Shown here: positions 1 to 8,907 of the stretch, one piece after another | Layout of the letters: every line of letters starts with the position of its first letter | How positions within the stretch are numbered: position 1 is the first letter of the stretch | Origin: CAYQDB01 sp964416195 | Lineage (GTDB): Bacteria > Zixibacteria > MSB-5A5 > GN15 > FEB-12 | Length of the DNA stretch: 64,000 nucleotides | Assembly (NCBI GenBank): GCA_964416195.1 | Contig: CAYQDB010000007.1 | Location: 62,001 to 126,000 of the forward strand | Reading direction: 5' to 3' | The notes under the pieces: model-generated | Seen by the model: the letters and a program-made list of their open reading frames with translations, nothing else | Database searches by the model: none | Told to the model about the DNA's origin: nothing | Translations under genes and position numbers: made by a program

Positions 1-1289
1 TGATCGAACACCCACCCCTTGTAGCAGATATTCGGCGCGGCCAATATTCTCAGAAGGACATCATTCCAGTCTCTATCCAGCGGGTAATCATGCAAATCGA
101 GCTTCACGATCTCGTCCAGATGGGCCGGGCGTTGCGACTCGCGATGATACACCGGCACGCCGCCGCCGAGAACAAGGACTTCAGAGGGAATCTGCGAGAC
201 GATATCGCCGTTCAGCTTGACGGTCATCAGACCGTCGTCGGTCACCCGACCGATAACAGTCGAATCAAGGTCCCACTTGTCAAAAACCTGTTTGACTTTC
301 TGTTCCTTTCCCTTCTTGACGCATACCAGCATCCGCTCCTGCGACTCAGAAAGCAGAATCTCATACGGCGTCATCCCCGGTTCCCGCACCGGCGCCCTGT
401 CAATGTCTATCTCGATTCCTGCATTGCCCTTGGCCGACATCTCCGAACTGGAGCAGGTGATACCGGCCGCACCCATATCCTGAATGCCGACTATAAGGTC
501 CTTGTCAATTATCTCGAGGGTAGCTTCAACAAGGAGCTTCTCGGTGAAGGGGTCTCCAATTTGCACCGACGGCCGTCTTTCCTCTGACGCCTCGCTGAGT
601 TCCTCCGAGGCGAAGGTGGCTCCGTGGATACCGTCCCGGCCCGTTTTAGAACCGACAATCATAATCGGGTTCCCTTCTCCTTTGGCTACGGCCGAGACGA
701 TCCGATCCGCCTTGACAATTCCGACCGCCATCGCATTTACAAGCGGATTGCCGGTGTAGGCTTCGTCGAAATACACTTCCCCCGCGACCGTGGGCACGCC
801 AAACGAGTTGCCATAGTCACCAATACCACGAACTACGCCGTCGACGAGGTACCGCACCCGGGGGTTTTCCGGCGAGCCGAAGCGAAGCGAATTCAGACAG
901 GCAATGGGACGGGCTCCCATAGTAAAGATATCGCGCAGGATGCCGCCGACACCGGTTGCGGCTCCTTGGTACGGTTCGACTGCCGAAGGGTGGTTGTGGG
1001 ACTCAATCTTGAAGACAACAGCCAGACCATCGCCGATATCAACCGCTCCGGCGTTCTCTTCACCGGCCTTGGCCAGAAGGTTCTCTCCTTCCCGGGGCAG
1101 GGTTTTTAGAAGGGCTATCGAGTTCTTGTACGAGCAATGCTCGGACCACATCACTGAGAAAACACCCAGCTCGGTGTAGTTTGGACTGCGGCCGAGGATT
1201 TCTTTTATGCGTTCATATTCTTCTTCACTGAGGCCGTGCGCCCTGACCATTTCCGGCGTGACGGTCGGTTGCTGGAATACTGTCTTCAA
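1..1289 (-). CDS. purL: Phosphoribosylformylglycinamidine synthase subunit PurL (3' end outside window)
   Basis: This is the N-terminal ~429 residues of the large FGAM synthase subunit, which converts FGAR, glutamine-derived ammonia and ATP to FGAM in purine synthesis. The reverse strand reads TTG-Lys-Thr-Val-Phe and then the family motifs SVMWSEHCSYKNS, KIESHNHPSAVEPYQGAATG and GVPTVAGEVYFDE, all typical of the small (PurLQS-type) PurL. The TTG start at 1289 was chosen because AAGGAG lies about five bases upstream and the protein then begins just ahead of the conserved helix. A sigma70-like promoter sits upstream. The gene leaves the window at base 1. The purQ and purS partners are not in view. 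Identity is very secure; only the start codon is inferred. Confidence 0.95.
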   Translation of the reverse strand, partial: MKTVFQQPTVTPEMVRAHGLSEEEYERIKEILGRSPNYTELGVFSVMWSEHCSYKNSIALLKTLPREGENLLAKAGEENAGAVDIGDGLAVVFKIESHNHPSAVEPYQGAATGVGGILRDIFTMGARPIACLNSLRFGSPENPRVRYLVDGVVRGIGDYGNSFGVPTVAGEVYFDEAYTGNPLVNAMAVGIVKADRIVSAVAKGEGNPIMIVGSKTGRDGIHGATFASEELSEASEERRPSVQIGDPFTEKLLVEATLEIIDKDLIVGIQDMGAAGITCSSSEMSAKGNAGIEIDIDRAPVREPGMTPYEILLSESQERMLVCVKKGKEQKVKQVFDKWDLDSTVIGRVTDDGLMTVKLNGDIVSQIPSEVLVLGGGVPVYHRESQRPAHLDEIVKLDLHDYPLDRDWNDVLLRILAAPNICYKGWVFD

Positions 1290-1317
1290 GAGATCTCCTT
1301 CGCTTTTCAGAAAGACC

Positions 1318-1346
1318 AATATAAACACTGTGCACGTTGGCGTCAA
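1318..1346 (-). promoter_or_regulatory. Putative sigma70 promoter for purL
   Basis: On the minus strand TTGACG (1346-1341) and TATATT (1323-1318) are separated by exactly 17 bases. Transcription would begin near 1311, giving a leader of about 20 bases that contains the AAGGAG in front of the purL TTG start. No purine riboswitch core was recognised in this gap. The promoter is inferred from consensus and spacing only. Confidence 0.5.
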
Positions 1347-1566
1347 TGAAACAGTGAAGCAAGCTCCCCGATGTTCTGCAATGATGCCTGCCCTTCTTGT
1401 GACCTATTGGTACCCACCAGGATGTCTAAAGCACCTCCAATAGCAGTTCCGTAGAATCGTGATTTGAGCAGACGATTGTCCTTGCCTATCGGGAATCCAC
1501 CGACTATTTTAGGTTCTGGTGGCGGTAACGTGTGTTATCGCAGCTATTGGAGATAGTTCTGCAACG

Positions 1567-4167
1567 ATGCCTATACTGCCTGGAATTACCCGTTTTTTGT
1601 GCTTTACGCTCATCCTTGCTCTAACCGTTAGTCCTCAAGTCTCTGCTCAGCGGGCTCCGGTTCTGAAGGAGAGCGCTCCCTCTCTCGCCACGACTACGCC
1701 ACCATATTGCCTTGGCATACATGATGTCGGGCGGTTGGTTTTTGGAGTAACCAACTTCGGGATGATCGGTATCGGCATTGGCAGAGCCATCAGGTATGAT
1801 TGCTTCACGGGTGCTAAGGCACCCCTGGGTGAGTATCCCAAGGGATCGAATACAACCTACATCTATGAAGGTGCGCTCTGGGTTGGTGCCGTAGTTGGCC
1901 GGGATACGCTGGTCTCGGCGGGAGCTGATTTCAGCAACGAGAGCCGGGAGATGTACCCTGTTTCCGAAATGGTACGCCGGTCCATTTTAGACCGCGACTC
2001 CCCGGACTGGTCTGACGCTGTTTCGGAACAGGACTACATTGCGGTGTATGTTGACACTTTCACATCCGGCGTTCCCAACCTTTCGTTTGATGCGTTTGAA
2101 GGCCGTCGGCACAAGCCACTGGGCATCAAGGTTACCCAGCGATCTTATGCCTGGTCGTATGGCCACACCGACGACTTTGTCATACTTAAGTATGATATCA
2201 AAAACATCGGTGACAAAGCTCTCAAGGATGTCTACTTCGGACTATACTGGGACGGCGATGTCCACTATGGTCAACGCAATGTCAACATACCATCTGACCC
2301 TTACGGCCGCAAAGGAGTCACTGGCGGCAGGGATGATCTATCGGGCTTCTTGTTTACGTCGCCAACGCAGTTCGAAACCTGCAACTTCCTCGATACTGTC
2401 GCCATCGCCTGGACAGCCGACAAGAAAGGCGACCCACTCCCCTCAGGGGAATTCCAGGTACCAAACGTCGTCGGGATTCGATTCCTCAGTCCCGCTCTCT
2501 TTGGTCGGAAGGTTACGTTTAATTGGTGGAGCTACAACTATAATTCAACATACGATTTCGGCCCACAGCAAAAGAAGAACTACCGCTATATGGGAAACGG
2601 GTTAGGCACGCCGTATGGTGACAGGCCCAAGTACGCTCTACTGAGCAACGGCGAGGTTGATTACGACCAGGCATACACGCTGACGATCGGGCAATGTGAC
2701 CCAGTCTGGCTTCACCCGAATCAGCGGGTTGCTCTCCTCGTTTCCAGAGGTACCGATGTCCAGTACCTGATCTCAATCGGCCCTTACGATATGGGCCCCG
2801 GCGCCTCCATAACTATTCCCATGGCTGTTGTCGGAGGGGAGGGCTTCCATACCAATCGGTACAATTACAATGACAACCTGAGTTCACACTACCAGCCGGA
2901 TATCTACTACCAGAATGTGGACTTCTCCAGCCTGGTGGCCAACGCTCTTATGGCCGACCAAGTATATGACATTCCCGGTGTCGATACCGACGGTGATGGT
3001 TACAAGGGGAAGTTTCGCATCTGCGTGCTGGATTCAAGCTTCGTTGACGGTCAATGGATAGCGAATGTCGCTGAAACAACCTACTATGAGGGCGACCGCG
3101 TGCCGGACCTGATAGCCTCGGAACCGCCACCGGCGCCAGACTTCTGGCTCTATCCGACGCTCGGCGGACTACGAGTTCGCTTCAACGGCATGCGCTCGGA
3201 AACTACCAGGGACATTTTCTCTCACAAGCTCGACTTCGAGGGCTATCGCATCTACATCGCCCGCGATGATCGTGAAACCAGCTACTCGCTCGTGGCTCAA
3301 TATGACCGGGAAAACTACGATAAGTGGGTGTACACAACGAGGAAAGGAACAAATCCTCAGTTCCGACGGTTCGATGATCCTTTCACGTTGGAGGAACTCC
3401 GCTGTCTGTATGGTGCAGGTCCAGACCCCTGCGCTGACAGTGCCTTTGATCCTATAGCGTACATGCCCGATTATCCATACGTGCATCCGCTTTTCCCCGA
3501 TTCCATCTTTTACTTTGAAATTCATGACTATAATCGATCGAAGCTCGGCGTCACGACGCCGATCAGGAAGATCTATCCCGACGAACCACCGCCGCCATCA
3601 ATGCAAGATATCGACCCGGATCGATTAACCGAAGACGGGTATCTCAAATATTACGAGTACGAATTCATTATCAAAGACCTGCTGCCCAATATCCCGTACC
3701 ACATTGCCGTAACCGCATTTGATTTCGGTTCGCCGCAGGCAGGGCTCTCCCCACTGGAATCATCCAAGACACTCACCGCTGAATCGGCCTATCCGAACAA
3801 TGAAGTGGATCAAGCGCCTGACGAGATTGCAAATGTCTATGTGTTCCCCAATCCATACCGCAATGATGCCGGGTATCGAGTCTATGGCTATGAAGGCCGC
3901 GGCCAGGAAAATAGATCACGGGACCGAGTACGAAAAGTCACATTCGCAAATCTCCCTGCGAGGTGTACCATCAGGATATTCTCCCTCGATGGCGACCTTA
4001 TTCGTGAAATCAGGCACGACTTCGATCCTTCCGACCCGAACTCGTCCTACCACGAGTGGGACCTTGTCACTCGTAATATCCAATTAGTCGTTTCCGGTCT
4101 GTATTATTGGGTGGTGGAAGACAACAGCGGGCGCACACAGATTGGCAAGCTGGTCATATTATTATAA
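1567..4167 (+). CDS. Large secreted protein with C-terminal FlgD-like/sorting-type domain
   Basis: This 866-residue protein opens with a clear Sec signal peptide (hydrophobic FLCFTLILALTVSP, cleavage near SAQ). The body is rich in Tyr, Asp, Asn and Gly, as in large extracellular beta-rich proteins. A Ca-binding-like DTDGDGYKGK lies near residue 480. Around residues 750-770 a stretch resembling a fibronectin-III edge (PYHIAVTAFDFG) precedes the C-terminal module starting VYVFPNPYRND and ending in LYYWVVEDNSGRTQIGKLVIL. That 'FPNPY' ending is typical of FlgD-like Ig domains and type IX-style sorting domains in FCB-group bacteria. I start at ATG 1567, which places the signal peptide at the N-terminus; a GTG at 1519 is possible but adds unrelated residues. 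The gene stands alone. Function is unknown beyond secretion or surface display. Confidence 0.75.
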   Translation: MPILPGITRFLCFTLILALTVSPQVSAQRAPVLKESAPSLATTTPPYCLGIHDVGRLVFGVTNFGMIGIGIGRAIRYDCFTGAKAPLGEYPKGSNTTYIYEGALWVGAVVGRDTLVSAGADFSNESREMYPVSEMVRRSILDRDSPDWSDAVSEQDYIAVYVDTFTSGVPNLSFDAFEGRRHKPLGIKVTQRSYAWSYGHTDDFVILKYDIKNIGDKALKDVYFGLYWDGDVHYGQRNVNIPSDPYGRKGVTGGRDDLSGFLFTSPTQFETCNFLDTVAIAWTADKKGDPLPSGEFQVPNVVGIRFLSPALFGRKVTFNWWSYNYNSTYDFGPQQKKNYRYMGNGLGTPYGDRPKYALLSNGEVDYDQAYTLTIGQCDPVWLHPNQRVALLVSRGTDVQYLISIGPYDMGPGASITIPMAVVGGEGFHTNRYNYNDNLSSHYQPDIYYQNVDFSSLVANALMADQVYDIPGVDTDGDGYKGKFRICVLDSSFVDGQWIANVAETTYYEGDRVPDLIASEPPPAPDFWLYPTLGGLRVRFNGMRSETTRDIFSHKLDFEGYRIYIARDDRETSYSLVAQYDRENYDKWVYTTRKGTNPQFRRFDDPFTLEELRCLYGAGPDPCADSAFDPIAYMPDYPYVHPLFPDSIFYFEIHDYNRSKLGVTTPIRKIYPDEPPPPSMQDIDPDRLTEDGYLKYYEYEFIIKDLLPNIPYHIAVTAFDFGSPQAGLSPLESSKTLTAESAYPNNEVDQAPDEIANVYVFPNPYRNDAGYRVYGYEGRGQENRSRDRVRKVTFANLPARCTIRIFSLDGDLIREIRHDFDPSDPNSSYHEWDLVTRNIQLVVSGLYYWVVEDNSGRTQIGKLVILL

Positions 4168-4481
4168 AGCAGTTACATGCCTGTTTGCTTTGCGCGCGCG
4201 TTAGCATTCAAGGCTCGGCGGTTTCAGGTATACTCATTCCCAATTATAGAGCTTTCGTACTTACTTCTCAAGGTTGCTCTACAAGCTCCTTGTGTCATAT
4301 CTTTTTTGCAATTGTGATACGACAAATCGCGGGGCGGTCCGCCTTTGGCGGATGATTCCTGCCAATTTTAGGCCACTGTTTACCGAAAACCGTTTGCTTT
4401 AAATTCGGTTGTAGCTATATTCCCGAAGCGGGCCATCATGCTGAGACCTGATGCAGCAGGTGGTTCGACAGCTTGGTAATT
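4168..4481. other. Intergenic region with tRNA promoter
   Basis: This 314-base non-coding stretch separates the secreted protein from tRNA-Leu. It contains a short GC-rich palindrome (GTCCGCCTTTGGCGGA, about 4339-4354) and a plausible promoter for the tRNA. I see no open reading frame with a ribosome-binding site. Confidence 0.5.
4394..4421 (+). promoter_or_regulatory. Putative promoter of tRNA-Leu
   Basis: TTGCTT (4394-4399) and TATATT (4416-4421) lie 16 bases apart. This would start the transcript about 50-55 bases upstream of the tRNA acceptor stem. The consensus match is moderate. Confidence 0.35.
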
Positions 4482-4565
4482 GCCGAAGTGGTGGAATTGG
4501 TAGACGCGCTGCGTTCAGGGCGCAGTGTCCGTAAGGACGTGGGGGTTCGAGTCCCCCCTTCGGCA
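4482..4565 (+). tRNA. tRNA-Leu (anticodon CAG)
   Basis: The 7-bp acceptor stem GCCGAAG pairs with CTTCGGC, followed by discriminator A. The anticodon stem CTGCG/CGCAG encloses loop TTCAGGG with anticodon CAG at 4516-4518, reading Leu CUG codons. The long variable arm (TGTCC...GGACG) marks a class II tRNA. The T arm GGGGG-TTCGAGT-CCCCC is perfect. The 3' CCA is not encoded. Confidence 0.97.
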
Positions 4566-4627
4566 TTTTGTTCAGAGACCGCAAGTGACCACTTATCATG
4601 CTTGATGATAACGAGAGAAAAGCGAAG

Positions 4628-4710
4628 TAGGGCAGGTGTCCCGCGCACCCGCCAAAAGAGTGACCAAGCCACAGGCAGGATCACAGGGAGGCTGCCCTAC
4701 TCTGGCTGGA
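4628..4710. repeat. 83-bp interspersed repeat, copy A
   Basis: This 83-base block begins GTAGGGCAGGTG and contains an imperfect palindrome (GGCAGGTG...CACCCGCC) and the run GGCAGGATCACAGGGAGGCT. It recurs in the same orientation at 6970-7052 with about 11 differences by eye. The two copies bracket the peptidase gene at 4796-6931. Confidence 0.8.
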
Positions 4711-4795
4711 ATGTTGATATTCACAAGGATGGTAGGCGCAATCAGCCTCATTTCAATATCCAATGGACAGATCTGTATCCTATAAGAGGTGAAAT

Positions 4796-6931
4796 ATGTT
4801 TCGTCAATTGCCCAAGCAAATACTGATATTGACATTTGCCGTAGCTATGGAGTCATGCTTTGAGGCGGCAGCAGTGTCCATGGTTAATTTTGAAAGGCAT
4901 GATATTCGGCTGACAATCGATGTTCCTTCGCACACGGTGGTGATAAGGGACGAGGGCACTATGCAAACACAAACGGGATGGAATCTATTTAAGCTGAATC
5001 AAGAAGCTGACATTGATTCCTTTGTTGTAACTGGTAAACAGACTGAGTATCGTGCAGTTCAACTTCAGGATACCACTCAACTACCTGCGGAATTGCTCGC
5101 AGGCCTCCCCGAGATTGATACCGAAGGCGAACCGTTGCTGATATTCTTCCAGTCGGAACAGGCCGGGAAAGTGAAGTTCCGTATCAACTACCGCTCTGAA
5201 TTCTACGAAGATGTCAGTAACACAAAGTTTTCGAACGAAACGGTGGGTAGGGAAGTATCCGGGACGATTTTGGAACAGGGCGCTTATCTCAGCCCTGCCG
5301 CATTCTTCTATCCGACTGGAGACGAAGGGCTGTCGAAGTTCGTGCTGACCGCTGATATCCCCAAGGAGTGGGAGTCGGTGAGTGATGGGAATCGCCTGTC
5401 AATCGAAACCCGGGGTGACCGAAAGATCCAGACTTGGGAAAATCCTTTCAAGTCCGATGGGGTCATGTTCTTTGCGGCGCCTTTTGTCACGAAATCAACA
5501 TGGCTGGACAGCATAGAAGTAGCCTGCTACTTTTTTGAAGCGGACACCGGTTTGATTGACGACTATCTTTCCGCAGCAGCCGGTTACATTAAGATGTATT
5601 CAGACCTCATCGGTCCCTATCCCTACCGCCGCTTTACGGTTGTGGAGAACTTCTTCCCTACAGGTTATGGAATGCCCGCATGGACTCTTCTTGGCCAGCA
5701 GGTTCTGCGACTTCCCTTCATTATCAGTACATCGCTGGGACATGAGGTGCTCCATAATTGGTGGGGCAACAGCGTCTTTGTAGACTATGATCGCGGCAAC
5801 TGGTGTGAAGGTTCCACCGTCTATGGCGCTGACTACCGCTATAAGCTCATGAAATCACCTGCTGCTGCTTGCGATTACCGCAAGAACATCCTCAAACAAT
5901 ATGTCAGCTACGTCAACGAAGGGAACGACTTCCCGGTCAGAGAGTTCCGATCCCGCACCAGCCCGAACACCCGCACCATCGGCTATGGCAAGGCAATGAT
6001 GGTTTATCATATGATCGAAGAAGAGATCGGCACCACCACCTTCTTCAATGGCTGGAAACTGGTTTACAAGAAATATAGAGGACAGCAGATCTCCTGGGAG
6101 GAATGGGTGCGGGCTTTTGAAGAGTCGAGCGGAGTCGACCTGTCACACGTCATTCCCCAATGGATTGACAGGGCGGGAGCGCCGATACTTGATGTCGATA
6201 TCACCGGCAGCGCTGTTGATTCGGATAGTGAAACGCGTTCAGTAGAGTTCAAACTCATGGAAAAAAGCGAGCAGGGCTACAGGCTGAAAGTTCCCTTGCG
6301 GTTTACAGGAGAGAAGGTTGTTATAGATACGTCCGTAGTTCTTGATTCCGCGGAAGCCGTCTATAAGATCAGTGTTCCCAGTGAAATAACGACGATGGAA
6401 GTCGATCCCGAATATCATCTCTTCAGGAAGCTGTATCCGGAGGAAGTGGAGCCGGTTGTCTCAGCGATTTTCGGCAATCCCCAAAAGCGTTTTGTTTCGT
6501 TTGTATCTGATGAAAGCGCTGTTAAGCAGTATACATCATTCGGCGCTAATATGACGGGGGACTCCATAGCCGTCGCTCAGTCGGACGTTCTTGAAGAGGC
6601 CGATCGAGGGTATGCCCCGATCATACTTAACCCCACTGAATTGCCAAGCTACCTGGGGAAAATGATCTCATTTGAAGGTGATTCATTAGTCATAAACGAC
6701 ACTGTGTATCCCCAACAGGGCCACACGTTTGTACTGACCGGTGAAAAATGGGACGGTTTTGAGAAGTATATGGTGGTATTGACGGAGGACTATGGTTCAC
6801 TTCCGCGTATCGGGCAACTGCTGCCACATTACGGTAAGTACTCATTCCTCGTGTTTAAGGGCTCCCGAAACGTTGGTAAGGGTCAATGGACGGTGGAGCA
6901 TTCGCCATTGAAGAAGAAACTGCCACTGTGA
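4796..6931 (+). CDS. M1-like (gluzincin) metallopeptidase, exported
   Basis: This 711-residue protein has a zinc site HEVLH (residues 316-320) followed by NWWGN and a downstream Glu in GNWCEG (E338), the arrangement of peptidase family M1. The spacing between the second His and the Glu is 17 residues rather than the classical 18. The aminopeptidase GAMEN motif is absent; the same place reads VENFFPTGYGMPAW. The protein therefore belongs to a divergent M1-like group whose substrates are unclear. The N-terminus (LPKQILILTFAVAMESC) looks like a signal peptide, possibly with a lipobox. The ATG follows AGAGGTGAAAT. The C-terminal third is beta-rich and unrecognised. It is flanked by 83-bp direct repeats. 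Confidence 0.75.
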   Translation: MFRQLPKQILILTFAVAMESCFEAAAVSMVNFERHDIRLTIDVPSHTVVIRDEGTMQTQTGWNLFKLNQEADIDSFVVTGKQTEYRAVQLQDTTQLPAELLAGLPEIDTEGEPLLIFFQSEQAGKVKFRINYRSEFYEDVSNTKFSNETVGREVSGTILEQGAYLSPAAFFYPTGDEGLSKFVLTADIPKEWESVSDGNRLSIETRGDRKIQTWENPFKSDGVMFFAAPFVTKSTWLDSIEVACYFFEADTGLIDDYLSAAAGYIKMYSDLIGPYPYRRFTVVENFFPTGYGMPAWTLLGQQVLRLPFIISTSLGHEVLHNWWGNSVFVDYDRGNWCEGSTVYGADYRYKLMKSPAAACDYRKNILKQYVSYVNEGNDFPVREFRSRTSPNTRTIGYGKAMMVYHMIEEEIGTTTFFNGWKLVYKKYRGQQISWEEWVRAFEESSGVDLSHVIPQWIDRAGAPILDVDITGSAVDSDSETRSVEFKLMEKSEQGYRLKVPLRFTGEKVVIDTSVVLDSAEAVYKISVPSEITTMEVDPEYHLFRKLYPEEVEPVVSAIFGNPQKRFVSFVSDESAVKQYTSFGANMTGDSIAVAQSDVLEEADRGYAPIILNPTELPSYLGKMISFEGDSLVINDTVYPQQGHTFVLTGEKWDGFEKYMVVLTEDYGSLPRIGQLLPHYGKYSFLVFKGSRNVGKGQWTVEHSPLKKKLPL

Positions 6932-6969
6932 TGCCGTAGGTTGCCTGTGGCAGTATACGAGTAGTAGGG

Positions 6970-7052
6970 GTAGGGCAGGTGCATTGCGCACCTGCCAAAA
7001 GAGTGGCCACGCCACCGGCAGGATCACAGGGAGGCTGTGCCACTCTGGCTGG
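6970..7052. repeat. 83-bp interspersed repeat, copy B
   Basis: This is the second copy of the block at 4628-4710, in the same orientation and of the same length. It lies 38 bases after the peptidase stop codon. The shared core includes GCCAAAAGAGTG and GGCAGGATCACAGGGAGGCT. Confidence 0.8.
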
Positions 7053-7113
7053 TTTGTAACCGATTCTTTTGAATAAGTGTTGCGCTTATGGGCTTGTTGA
7101 AAAACATAACAGG

Positions 7114-7203
7114 CGTCATAGCGAGGAGCGAAGTGACGTGGCTATCTCGTTGGCATTCAATATCCGAGATTGCCACGTCCGCCTACGGCGGACTCGCAAT
7201 GAC
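7114..7203. repeat. GTCAT...ATGAC-type palindromic interspersed repeat
   Basis: The block starts GCGTCATAGCGAGGAGCGAA and ends GACTCGCAATGAC, with complementary inner parts (GACGTGGCTATCTCG against CGAGATTGCCACGTC). It can therefore fold into one long hairpin. This layout resembles the GTCATTGCGAG...CTCGCAATGAC elements I know from many unrelated bacterial genomes. It sits just past the end of the minus-strand MEMO/AMMECR1 gene. Confidence 0.65.
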
Positions 7204-7236
7204 AAAAACGGGACTTCTTCAACACACCCTCAGAGT

Positions 7237-8670
7237 TCAGAAGACCTCCGCGGAGAACTTGTACACCTCGGCGTTCTTGTCTTTGTAGCTGTTTTTTGGC
7301 AGGCCGGCTTTCAGACAGGTTTGTTCGAGAAACTCTGTTACACCCCAACCGTACTCGGTGGCAACTTGCGGCAGAAGCAGCCCGGAGTGGAAATCCAGTT
7401 TGATCATCAGGCCGTCGCGGCCGACTTTGATGGTAGTAAAATTATACACCCTCACAAGCGGAGAAAGCACCGATATTTCATACTCTAACCTCTCGAACTC
7501 ATCAGGCGAAAGCTGAGGAAAACGAGGGTCTTCGAAGGCCGCCGCTACGGCCATCTCGGCTATTGTCTGATAGAGTGGTTGATACCCACGTATCTGACCG
7601 ATGCAGCCACGCAGGTTGCCCTCGATTTTAAGCGTAACGAAAGCTCCCTTTTCAGCATCAAGACTGGCAATGTGGGGCAGAGTGTAAGTCTCGCCGGACA
7701 GCTTGGCTTTAATCGCATCACGGACTATCTCTAAAAGGGCTTGTTTGTCTTCCTCGGACATCCCCGTACTGCTTTTATGGGCTACCTTGGGCGAGCCGAT
7801 AACCGACCGTTCGGGAGCGGCGGCTCTCTCTGCAACAATTGCGACCGAAAGATAGCCAACCACTTCATTAAAATCCCCCGTTACTTCGCCGGAGGTTGTG
7901 TAGTGAAGACATTGCACCTGCGTTGCGCCCAGCCTTTTAGCGGCTATCATGACCGCTGCCACCGGCCCACCACCACAGGCCTCCCCCTTGCCCGACTCAA
8001 GCGTTCTCAAAAAGAGATCAGGGTCATACGCCTCAACGGCGTCACGGATGGCGCTATCGAGCCTTCGTGCCACTTTTTCAGGGTGGAAGTGCGATAGATC
8101 ACTGGAGGCAACCATAAGCGTGTTCGTTCCTTTCAACGCCGTCGCCAGCGTCTCACCCAGTGATCTGATCGAGTCCTCTTCCTGGTCGCCCATGACAATC
8201 GCCACCAGTTGAAACCGGCCCAGGACGACCTGTAGAAAGGGAAGCTGCACTTCCAGAGCATGTTCCCCTCTGGTGGCCCCGCTGGCATGACCCATCTTGG
8301 AGAAGTAGACCGAGGGGTGGATAGTGGCGATTTTCTCCGACAGTTTCTTGTCTATATCGATAACCCCCAGCGGCGTTTCGTAGCCGTTACCGCCGTAAAC
8401 GGATGAACCCTTGAAGAAAACCGTATGCGACGGAGATATTACCACAACGGTATCATACTGTTCCCCCTCCAATAGTTTGAACGCCGTAGCTGCCGTGCGA
8501 CCAGAGTAGGGGTAGCCGGCATGGGGAACAATCAGGGCTTGCGGCCGACCGCCGGTGGTAACCTTGTCGACCTCGGCAAAAAACCCAGCAACAGTCTTGG
8601 TTAGTTCTACCGCGTCGGAAGGATAAAACAGCCCCGCCACGGCCGGTTTTCTTATTTCGATACCACTCAT
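7237..8670 (-). CDS. MEMO1-AMMECR1 fusion (AmmeMemoRadiSam proteins B and A)
   Basis: This 477-residue protein joins two families that are usually separate genes. Residues ~1-285 are a MEMO domain (RKPAVAGLFYPSD, IVPHAGYPYSGRTAA, ISPSHTVFF, GEHALEVQLPFLQ, SSDLSHFH). Residues ~300-477 are an AMMECR1 domain (GAFVTLKIEGNLRGCIGQI, SVLSPLVRV, LLPQVATEYGW, ending TCLKAGLPKNSYKD). The two, with a radical SAM enzyme, form the conserved but poorly understood AmmeMemoRadiSam system. The radical SAM member is not in this window. No signal peptide is seen, so it is probably cytoplasmic. Identity of both domains is secure; the biochemical role is unknown. Confidence 0.9.
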   Translation of the reverse strand: MSGIEIRKPAVAGLFYPSDAVELTKTVAGFFAEVDKVTTGGRPQALIVPHAGYPYSGRTAATAFKLLEGEQYDTVVVISPSHTVFFKGSSVYGGNGYETPLGVIDIDKKLSEKIATIHPSVYFSKMGHASGATRGEHALEVQLPFLQVVLGRFQLVAIVMGDQEEDSIRSLGETLATALKGTNTLMVASSDLSHFHPEKVARRLDSAIRDAVEAYDPDLFLRTLESGKGEACGGGPVAAVMIAAKRLGATQVQCLHYTTSGEVTGDFNEVVGYLSVAIVAERAAAPERSVIGSPKVAHKSSTGMSEEDKQALLEIVRDAIKAKLSGETYTLPHIASLDAEKGAFVTLKIEGNLRGCIGQIRGYQPLYQTIAEMAVAAAFEDPRFPQLSPDEFERLEYEISVLSPLVRVYNFTTIKVGRDGLMIKLDFHSGLLLPQVATEYGWGVTEFLEQTCLKAGLPKNSYKDKNAEVYKFSAEVF

Positions 8671-8818
8671 TTTCGATACAACAAAATTATATGCCTTGCG
8701 GTCACCCTCAGAGATTGAAGTTTAACTCAATTGCATAGAAAAGTCAAATCCCGGATTCGATTTGCTCCACCATGCTTGCAATCATGCAAGATGCTCTTCT
8801 TCAACGGCCTAATAAGAA

Positions 8819-8847
8819 AAGCCGGACCTTCAAACGAGGCCCGGCTT
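8819..8847 (-). terminator. Intrinsic terminator downstream of the stomatin gene
   Basis: AAGCCGG pairs with CCGGCTT around a 15-base central part with extra partial pairing. On the minus strand the hairpin is followed by TTTTCTTATT. It lies ~60 bases after the stomatin stop codon, so it most likely ends the nfeD-stomatin transcript. Confidence 0.6.
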
Positions 8848-8907
8848 CCTTGATTATTCCCATATTGCCATAGGCAAACGTCACTTAGCTCAGGCGGTAG
8901 CCGGATT

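Noticed and set aside
1519..1566. GTG start at 1519 for the secreted protein
   Set aside because: It would put 16 residues without signal-peptide character in front of a clear signal peptide that starts at ATG 1567.
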